Below, piece by piece: positions 55,552 to 64,000 of a stretch of 64,000 bases of DNA. Below the pieces are notes generated by a model that searched no databases, was not told the DNA's origin, and saw only the letters and a list, made by a program, of their open reading frames with translations. Where the stretch lies: positions 3,858,501 to 3,922,500 of the forward strand of contig CANXME010002591.1 in the NCBI GenBank assembly GCA_948144175.1, written 5' to 3'. A program made the position numbers and the translations under genes. Positions within the stretch are counted from its first letter, which is position 1. Each line of letters begins with the position of its first letter. The DNA is from Closterium sp. NIES-65 (Eukaryota; Streptophyta; Zygnematophyceae; Desmidiales; Closteriaceae).

Positions 55552-58500
55552 ATGGCTACCCCTAGTGTCCTAGCTTTTGACGCTGAGGGTCGCGCCATTG
55601 ACTTTGAGGTCTGGGTCGACGACCTGCAGCTGTTCTTACAGTGCGACAGAGCAGACGGCCTTTCTCTCTTTGACCTCACTTCTGGTGCCTCTCCTGCCCC
55701 TGCTGCTGATGCTGATCCCACTGTGCGCTCTCAGTGGGCCACCCGCGATGCTGCTGCACGTCTTGCTGTGCGTCGCCACCTCCCTACCTCTGAGCGCGCG
55801 CACTTTAGTCAGTACAAGAGTGCTCAGACCTTGTACGACGCTGTAGTCGCGCGCTACTCCTCCCCTGCCACTGCTGCATTGAGCGGTCTCATGCTTCCCT
55901 ACCTCTTTCCTGACCTCTCTGCCTTTCCCAGTGTCGCTGACCTCATTACGCACCTCCGCACTAGTGACACTCGCTACCGCGCCGCCCTTCCTGCTGAGTT
56001 CTGCGCCAAGAACCCCCCCCCCCATGTTCATCACTCTCTACTACGTAGTCGCGCGCCTCCCTGACTCTCTTCGCGTAGTCAGGGACCACTTTCTCGCGGT
56101 CTGTCCCACCACCCTCACCGTCGACATCCTCGAGAAGGCCCTCCTCGCGGCGGAGAAGAGCATCGTCGCTGTAGGAGCTTCTCGTGGTGACCCTCGCACC
56201 CCCATCTTTGAGGGGTGTTCTCCTTCCCCCCTCCTGCCCTCTGTTGCCTCTGCTGCTGCTGCCGACCTGCTTGGTCTCGAGTCGGTTGGCGCGGCGTCTG
56301 CCCCTAGTGGGAGACGCCGCTCTGGCAAGGGCAAGGGGGGCAAGGGCGCGGGTGGAGCTGGAGGGGGCGGTGGAGGTGGCGGTGGAGGCGGCGGAGGGAG
56401 TGGGGGTGGCGGCGGGAGTGGTGGAGGGGGTGGTGGTGGTAGTGGTGGCAGCGGCGGAGGAGGCGTCGGTGGTGGCGGCAGCGGTGGTGGTGGCGGCAGT
56501 GGTGGCGGTGACGGTGGGGGAGGCGGCGGCGGAGGAGGCGGTGGTGGCGCAGGAGGTGGAGCTGGTCGGGGCGGTACCCAGCAGCGGAGCGGCGGTGGTG
56601 GTGGTCAGCGCTCGCAGCAGCAGCAGCAGCAGCGTTCGCGCGACATCCCTCCGCCCCAGCAGCTCCGTGAGTGGTACACTCGACGTCAGAGGGGTGGGGG
56701 TACTGGTCCTTGTACCTACGTCCTTCGCTCTGGCGACCGCGCGGGTGAGCAGTGTGGGGGTGCCCACCCCACCCAGCGCTGCTTTGGCCGCCTGACGGAC
56801 GCTTGGCGTCAGCAGTTCCCCGGGGCTAGTGAGATCCCTCGCTGGGATGAGCTTCTTAGGGCTGGTGTAGCGATCTTTGATCTTGATTTTGATGCTATCC
56901 TTGCTGCTATGTATGCTGTGACTATTGGTGAGGAGGGTGACTGTTACCGGTGTTTCCCGCCCGACCCGGGCATTGGTACTGCTGCGCTAGGTGCTTGTGA
57001 GGCTGCTGCTCTAGGTGCCAGTGCGTCTGCGCTCTCGGGTGCTGGTGAGACTGCGCTCTCAGGTACTGCGTCGCCTTCGTCCTCCCTCACCTTCACACTT
57101 GACTCCGGGGCTTCTCGCTCCTTCTTTCGAGACCGCACCACCCTCACGCCGCTTGGCCGGCCGGTTGCGGTCTCCCTGGCTGACCCCTCTGGGGGTCCTG
57201 TCCTCTCTCACTTCTCCACTGTCCTCCCGTGTCCGGCTGCCCCCTCGGGCACCCTGTCTGGTCTGTACCTTCCCTCGTTCTCGACGAACTTGGTGAGTGG
57301 TGCGGACCAACAGGATGCAGGGGTTCACCAGTTCACTCCTGCGAGTCAGCGGGTGACCCACTGTACGGACGCACGCACGGGCCGGCACCTGGCCACGTTC
57401 TCGCGTCGGCCGGGGTCGAGCCTCTACACCCTGACCACTACGTCTCCTCCTGTCCCTGCGTCTGGTCAGGTAGCTGCGTCAGGTCAGGTGTTTGCTGCTG
57501 CGTCCCGGTCAGGTCCTGAGTCTGCCCCCTGTTCGTGTCGCCTCCTGTCTCACGAGACTCTCCTGTGGCACCACCGTCTGGGCCACCCCTCCTTGCCCCG
57601 TCTTCGGAGCATGGCTTCCCGTGTCCTTATCTCTGGTCTTCCCCAGTCTCTCCCTCCCCTTCCTTCCGGGCCAGGACCTTCCTGTGTCCCCTGTGTTGAG
57701 GGGCGCCTCCGGGCTGCTCCTCACTCCTCCCAATTCCCCCCGACAGAGGCTCCTCTGCAGACGCTTCACATGGACGTGTGGGGCCCAGCCCGCGTCCGTG
57801 GGCAGGGTCACGAGCGCTACTTCCTGTTGGTTGTTGACGACTACTCGCGTTACACCACAGTCCTCCCCTTGCGCAGCAAGGGTGCTGTCACTGAGGTGCT
57901 GATCGACTTGATCCGCGAGGCTCGTCTCCAGCTCAGGAGGAGCTTCGGCTCGGACTTTCCTGTTCTGCGTCTGCACTCGGACAGAGGCGGGGAGTTCTCC
58001 TCTCGCCTTCTGCGAGACTACTGTCGTGCACGGGGGATCCGCCAGAACTTCACGCTTCCGAACTCTCCACAGCAAAATGGGATTGCTGAGCGCCGCATTG
58101 GCATGGTCATGGATGTCGCTCGTACGTCCATGATGCATGCGGCTGCCCCCCATTTTCTGTGGCCGTTTGCGGTGAGGTACGCGGCGCATCAGCTCAACCT
58201 TCACCCCAGGGTCTCTCGGCCCGCGATGTCCCCAGTGTTACTGTGGACGGGGAAGGTCGGCGATGCGTCTGCGTTCCGTGTCTGGGGATCTCGGGCGTTT
58301 GTCCGCGACTTGTCTGCGGACAAGCTGTCCCCTCGTGCTGCTCCCTGTGTCTTCCTTGGCTTCCCCCCTGACGCTCCAGGGTGGCAGTTCTACCACCCCT
58401 CCTCTCGTCGTGTTCTGTCCTCCCAGGACGTCACGTTCGACGAGTCAGTCCCCTTCTACCGCCTCTTCCCCTACCGCACTCCTTCCCTTCCCCCACCACC

Positions 58501-61472
58501 GGACTTCCTTGTGCCGGTTCCCCCCCCGGTAGACCCCCCCCCCCCCTCAGGTTCCTGCCCCCTCAAATGTGTCCCAGGTAGACACAGTTGACCCGGTCGA
58601 GGTTACTGGTGACTCTGGTGCTGCTGCGGGTGCTGAGCCTGGGGGTGCTGACTCTGGGGGTGCTGTGCGCGGGGGTGCCGAGCCTGGGGGTGCTACTGCG
58701 GAGGGTGCTGGGCCTGGGGGTGCTGACTCTGGGGGTGCTGTGCGTGGGGGTGCCGAGCCTGGGGGTGCTACTGCGGAGGGTGCTGAGCCTGGGAGTGCTG
58801 AGCCGGGGGGTGCTGTGCCTGGAGCTGCTGAGCTAGGGGGTGCTGCGTCTGGAGCTACTGGGCCTGGGGGTGCTGCGTCTGGGGCTGCTGAGCCTGGGGT
58901 CTCTCCTGGTGCTGCGTCTCGGCGGGAGCCCCTCTCTCCACAGGAGCTGCGCGAGTGGTTTGCTCGCCGCTGGAGGCGTGCTGCTGGAGCTGGAGCTTCT
59001 TGGACCGTCGAGGGTGCTGGTGCCGCCGGTCCCGGAGCTGCTGGGCCTGCGGGTCCTACTGGAGCTGGGGCTGCTGAGGGTGTTGGTGCTGAGACTACTG
59101 CTGTCTGTCCTCGCGGTGGTTCTCCTGCTGGTGCTGCTGGAGGTCCAGCCGCTGGAGGTGTTGGTGGCGCTGGTGCTGCCGCTGAGGGTGCTGGTGCTGT
59201 CCCTGCTGAGTCTGGAGCTGCCGCGCGGCCTCGACCGTACTTCGTTCCGCTCCTGCAGCAGGTTCTTGGTCTTTCTCCTCCGGTAGAGTGTCCACAGCCT
59301 GTCCAGTCGCAGTCACTGTTGGAGCCTTCCTCCCCTCTACCTGCTCCCTCTCCTTACACTGGTCCTACTGGAGGTCTTGCTGAGCGTCGTGAGCCTGCGT
59401 CTCGTCCCGCGTCGCCTGTTCGTGCTGCTCGCGCTAGTGGTCGCGGTTCGCGTCAGCGTCCTCCTCTTGTCCCTGGCACGCACCGGATGTCTCTGCGTCC
59501 GTCCACTGCTCCTCTGCGTGCCCCTTTGCCTTCTCCTCCTGAGTCCTCTCTTCCTGCGCTTGCCGACCTTGAGTCGGACTCCCTTCGTGCTGCCAGTCCT
59601 ACTGTCACGCGTCTGCTTGCCACTGTCGTCACTGACCCCTCGTTTGAGTCCACTGCTGCGTCTGCTCTTGTCACTGAGCTCGTCGACTTTGCTGCTCGCT
59701 GTCGTCTAGACTACGCTGCTAGTCTTGTTGCTGAGTCTGCGTCTGTCTGTCCTCCGTCCGTCGGGGGTGAGTGTGCTCTTGGCACGGACGTCCTAGAGGA
59801 CAGGCAGGAGGAGTTACAGTGTCTGGCTGCTGCTTCACCTCATCTCGCGTCTGTACTGCTTGCTCCTGAGGGAGACCCGGATGCACTAGACATCCCGACT
59901 CCGCGCTCTTACGCGGAGGCCGTAGAGGGTCCCTACTCCTCTCAGTGGCAGGCAGCTATGGATGCAGAGATGGCTTCCTGGAAGTCCACAGGCACCTACG
60001 TTGACGCGGTTCCCCCTCCTGGGGCGAACATCGTCAGTGGCATGTGGATCTTCAGGGTGAAGCGGCCGCCGGGCTCTCCACCTGTCTTCAAGGCGCGGTA
60101 CGTCGCTCGTGGCTTCAGTCAGCGGCAGGGAGTTGACTACTTTCAGACCTTCTCTCCCACCCCGAAGATGACCACTCTTCGGGTGCTGCTGCTCATAGCC
60201 GCTCAGCGCGACTACGAACTTCACTCTCTCGACTTCAGCACTGCGTTCTTGCAGGGTAGCCTGCACGAGGAGATCTGGCTGCGCCGTCCACCTGGCTTCA
60301 CTGGGACTTTCCCTCCTGGCACCCAGTGGAGCCTCCGACGGCCAGTCTACGGTCTCCGCCAGGCACCGCGTGAGTGGCACGACACACTGAGGACTACGCT
60401 TGCGGCTCTTGGGTTTGCTCCTTCTACTGCTGACCCGTCGCTGTTTCTTCGCACCGACACTTCACTGCCGCCGTTCTACATCCTCGTGTACGTCGACGAC
60501 TTGGTCTTTGCCACAGCGGACACTGCTGGAATCGCCTACGTGAAGTCCGAGCTGCTGAAGAGACACACGTGCACAGACCTGGGTGAACTGGGCAGCTACC
60601 TTGGCTTGCAGATCACTCGGGACAGAGCACGCCGCACCATTACCTTGACTCAGTCACACATGGTGCAGCAGGTCCTTCAGCGCTTCGGCTTCACGTACTC
60701 CTCGCCTCAGGCCACTCCTCTGTCTACCCGCCACTCACTCTCAGCTCTGCCTTCGGATGAGTCCGTAGAGTCGAGTGGCCCGTACCCAGAGCTTGTTGGC
60801 TGCCTCATGTACCTGATGACCTGCACACGACCTGACCTTGCATACCCTCTGAGCATTCTTGCACGCTATGTTGCTCCTGGGAGACACCGACCAGAGCACA
60901 TGGCTGCAGCGGAGAGGGTATTGCGCTACCTGTGCATTACGTCGGGCATGGGGCTAGTGCTTGGAAGGCGGAGTCCAGTGGTCCTTACAGGTCCCGCGGA
61001 CGCTTCTTGGGCTGACGACCAGGCTACGCAGCGGTCGTCACAGGGTTACACCTTCAGCCTTGGTTCCGGCTCTGTCTCGTGGCGGGCTACTCGTTCGTCT
61101 TCGGTTCTCAGCTCCAGCTGTGAGGCTGAGATCTACGCAGGGGCCATGGCTGCACAGGAGCTTCGCTGGCTCACCTACCTGCTGACTGACCTTGGAGAGC
61201 CGCCTCGTTCTCCTCCAGTGCTGTACGTAGACAACAAGGCCATGCTGGCCTTGTGTCGAGAGCAGCGTCTGGAGCACAGAACGAAGCACATTGCTCTTCG
61301 CTACTTCCTTGCTCGTGAGCTACAGCAGCGTGGACAGTTGCGGCTTGCGTACGTGGCCTCTGAGGCCAACACTGCTGATGTGTTCACCAAGGCACTCGCG
61401 CCTTGTGACCATCAGCGCTTCTGCACCCAGCTGGGTCTTGTGCCTGTCTTGCCTCACTTGCTCTCCTCTTGA
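55552..61472 (+). pseudogene. G gag-pol region
   Basis: Gag starts MATPSVLAFDAEGRAIDF at 55,552. A poly-Gly segment lies at 56,355-56,570 and the motif C-x13-C-x3-H-x4-C at 56,711-56,782. The protease box LDSGASRSFFRD is near 57,100. Integrase spans about 57,555-58,130 (WHHRLGH...CVPC, HSDRGGEFSS, PQQNGIAERRIG). The Gly-Ala-Glu-Pro linker is at 58,620-58,900, reverse transcriptase has YVDDLVFAT near 60,490, and RNase H ends with ANTADVFTKAL near 61,366; the frame ends at 61,472. Very close to D and B2 in sequence. Fossil with few breaks. Confidence 0.9.
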
Positions 61473-61677
61473 CTTTACTTGTACTGTGACATATATATAC
61501 CTGCTCTTGCTTGTCTAGCTTTATATATATGTCTGTACTCTTGCATGTGATCTGGCCTTTGGCCTTGCTCTTGTGCTCGGACTGTGTGGTGACTTTGTGA
61601 TCCACCCTGAGCTTTGTTTTGCTTTGGTTGACTGGTCTTGTGACCCCTTGTTCTCCCCCACTTTGCCTATGGGGGTG

Positions 61678-61813
61678 TGTCAGAACATATATATATAGCT
61701 TATACTATTGTGTAGGCTGTAGTGGGGTATCCCATAGGGGGTACAACCAGTTAGGGTTTCCTATTTGTACTCACTTCATTCATAGTTCATTCATTCTCGT
61801 TCTATTCTCAACA
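61678..61813 (+). repeat. G 3' LTR (136 bp)
   Basis: It is preceded by CCTATGGGGGTG and followed by TCAGT, after which F resumes on the other strand. Confidence 0.95.
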
Positions 61814-61818
61814 TCAGT

Positions 61819-64000
61819 GACGACAGTAACAAGGAGACGCGTGACAGTAGGACTGGCAGCGCGAAGGGAGTTAGACTCCGGGTCAGCAAGAGAAGGAAGA
61901 GAGGACTCGGGTGGAGAAGGCAAAGGGGCACGCAGCGGAGCAATGGAAGGACGCGGAGACATCCGGTGCGTGCCGGGGACAGGCGGAGGACGCTGACGCG
62001 AACCACGTCCACTCATGCGAGCAGCACGGTCAGGCGACGCAGGACGAGAGGCCGGCTCACGACGCTCCATAAGACCTCCAGTAGGACCAGTGTAGGGAGA
62101 GGGACCAGGCAGTGGGAAGGCTGGCTGTAACTTTGACTCGGACTAGACAGGCAGCGGACCCTCTACGAGAGGAGTAGGACTAAGAGAGGCTGGAAGACCA
62201 AGAACCTGCTCAAGGAGCGGAACGAAGTACGGCCGTGGCCGTGCCGTGCGCCCAGAACCAGCAGGAACAGCACCAGTACCCCCAACGTCAGCACCAGCGC
62301 CAGTAGCACCCCCGGCTCCAGCAGCGCCAACTCCAGCACCTTCAGAAGTACTAGCGCCAGTAGCACCTCTAGCTCCACTCGGACCACCAGAAGACGGAGC
62401 AGCTCCAGCTCCAGCATCTCCAGTAGCACCTACTCCAGCAGGACCACTAACTCCGATACCAGGAGCACCCGTAGGCCCAGCAGCTCCATTACCCCCGGTA
62501 CGAGCACCTCCGGGACCCGTGGCACGAGCACGCTCAGGAACAGTAGAACCGTCAACACCAGCAGTACCTCCAGCTCTAGCAGCACGGCTCTAGCGCCGAG
62601 CAAACCACTCGCGCAGCTCCTGTGGAGAGAGCAGCTCCCTCCGGGACGAAGCACCTGAAGGACCTCCAGGATCAGTACCGCCAGACGCCACACGAGCAGG
62701 CCCAGCACCTTCACGCTCCGCACCCCCAGGCTCCGCACCCCCAGTCTCAGCACCCCAAGTCTCAGCACTCCCAGGCTCAGCACCCCTAAGCTCAGCACCC
62801 CCAGACCCCGCACCAGCAGGCTCAGCACCCCCAGACCCCACAAGCGCAGGCTCAGCACCCCTAGCAGCACCAGAGTCAACAGCTACCTCGACAGGCTCGA
62901 CTGCATCTACCTGGGACACACCTGAGGGGGCAGGACCCTGATGGGGAAGGGGGTCTAAAGGGGGGGGACCTGGCGCGAGGAAGAGCGGCGGCGGGGGGAG
63001 GGAGGCAGTGCAGTAGGGGAAGAGACGGTAGTACGGAACCGACTCGTCAAACGTGACGTCTTGGGAGGACAGAACACGTCGCAAGGTGGGGTGGTAAAAC
63101 TGCCACCCAGGTGTGTCAGGGGGGAAGCCAAGGAAGACGCAGGGAACAGCACAGGGGGACACCTTGTCCGCACACAAGTCGCGGACAAACTCCTGAGATC
63201 CCCAGACACGGAACGCAGACGCATCGCCAACCTTCTCGGTCCACCGCAAAGCAGTGGAGGTCTCCGGCATGGAGACCCGGGGCTGAAGGTCGATCTGGTG
63301 CGCCGCGTACCGAACCGCAAACGGCCACAGAAAATGGGGGGCAGCCGCATGGACCATGGACGTACGAACGACGTCCATGACCATGCCAATGCGGCGCTCA
63401 GCAATCCCATTTTGTTGTGGAGAGGCCGGAAGCGTGAACGTCTGGCGGATGCCCTGTGCACGACAGAGGGCTCGCAGAAGCTCAGAGGAAAACTCACCGC
63501 CTCTGTCGGAATGCAGACGCAGAACAGGAAAGTCCGAGCCGAAACTCTCTCTGAGCTGGAGACGAGCAACGCGGATCTAGTCGATCAACACCTCAGTGAC
63601 CTCACCCTTGCTGCGCAAGGGGAAGACTGTGGTGTAACGCGAGTAGTCGTTAACCATTAGTAGGAAGTAATGCTCGTGACCCTGTCCACGGACGCGGGCT
63701 GGGCCCCACACGTCCATGTGAAGCGTCTGCAGCGGAGCCTCTGTCAGAGGAAACTCGGAGGAGTGAGGAGAAGCATGCTGCCTCCCCTCGACACAGGGAA
63801 CGCAGGTAGGGGCAGGCCCCGGAGGAAGAGGAGGGAGGGACCGGGGGAGACCAGAGACAAGGACACGGGAGGCCATGCCTCGGAGACGAGGTAGCGAGGG
63901 GTGACCAAGGCGGTGGGGCCAGAGGAGAGTCTGGTGAGACAGGAGATGACACGAGCAGGGGGCAGACGCAGGACCAGACCTGGACGCCGTAGCAGACACC
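61819..64000 (-). pseudogene. F integrase and linker region
   Basis: On the minus strand from the window edge: integrase finger (LLWPHRLGHPSLPRL, CVPCVEGR; about 63,930-63,780), core with HSDRGGEFSS near 63,510 and QQNGIAERRIG near 63,405, and the C-terminal part (HFLWPFAVRYAAHQ). A linker rich in GGAEP units (about 62,880-62,690), the LREWFARR stretch (about 62,610) and the Gly/Ala-rich linker down to the G insertion follow. Fossil. Confidence 0.85.

Larger units (their letters stand above)
54330..61813 (+). mobile_element. G: recent Ty1/copia element inserted in F
   Basis: LTRs are at 54,330-54,467 (138 bp) and 61,678-61,813 (136 bp). They differ by a 2-bp AT microsatellite step and one substitution. 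The target duplication TCAGT is at 54,325-54,329 and 61,814-61,818. Leader, gag, protease, integrase, reverse transcriptase and RNase H are all present. It is nearly whole, with about two breaks. It lies in opposite orientation to its host F. Confidence 0.95.
52165..64000 (-). mobile_element. F: Ty1/copia element, cut by the window edge and carrying G
   Basis: The 3' LTR is at 52,165-52,290 (126 bp, minus strand TGTGAGACTTG to TTCTTCACA). A 3' UTR with the GGCC-TTGT-GGCC hairpin (52,403-52,414) precedes it on that strand. RNase H and reverse transcriptase are read in 54,329-52,490, the Gly/Ala-rich linker in 62,900-61,819, and integrase in 64,000 to about 63,060. Gag and the 5' LTR lie beyond the window. 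The visible part is broken several times and is older than G. Confidence 0.92.

Overview
This is nuclear DNA from a GC-rich eukaryote, most likely a streptophyte green alga. Evidence: a plant-type glutathione S-transferase family gene with GT-AG introns and a plastid-transit-like leader, Ty1/copia elements with initiator-tRNA-Met-like primer sites, and long pyrimidine-rich introns. A zygnematophyte such as Closterium is my guess from the style of the copia elements and is not proven. About 85% of the window is nested transposable elements. Only two host genes are visible, both between about 29.8 and 39.75 kb.

Left block (1-15,920): a nest of old copia elements. The 3' end of element A0 (1-463) shares one LTR with the start of A1 (355-15,688). 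A1 contains a complete-length A2 (6,150-13,573, target duplication CACTG), a solo LTR of another family (13,898-14,309, duplication GCCGA) and a small inverted-repeat DNA element M1 (14,894-15,377). The far end of another copia element, A3, follows (15,689-15,920).

Second block (15,921-29,656): a short inverted-repeat DNA transposon, Tn2 (about 730 bp without its insert), holds copia element B1 (16,482-29,482, duplication GGAAT), which in turn holds B2 (18,527-24,260, duplication CTGCT). The LTR pairs of B1 and of B2 are each identical by eye, so both insertions are recent.

Host block (29,657-40,611): an S1/P1-type nuclease gene on the minus strand with a C-terminal membrane anchor, and a four-exon glutathione S-transferase family gene on the plus strand, transcribed divergently. 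Several minisatellites lie in the introns of the first gene. An old copia 3' end (E) lies downstream of the second.

Right block (40,612-64,000): DNA transposon Tn3, an inverted relative of Tn2, holds a small element Tn4, which holds Tn1. Tn1 is a pogo-like transposon with a four-exon transposase gene, and it holds minus-strand copia element D (41,375-48,702, duplication TCCCC). The window ends with minus-strand copia element F (52,165 to beyond the window), into which plus-strand copia element G (54,330-61,813, duplication TCAGT) has inserted.

The main new-looking signals are: (1) a shared 24-nt terminal-repeat layout in three DNA transposon families, with a family-specific tail echoed inside each element ahead of TTATA; (2) copia elements with very short LTRs, a covarying hairpin just after the primer site, twin UUGU-loop hairpins in the 3' UTR and an atypical C-x13-C-x3-H-x4-C Gag motif; (3) a host S1/P1-like protein with a membrane anchor and altered metal-ligand positions.
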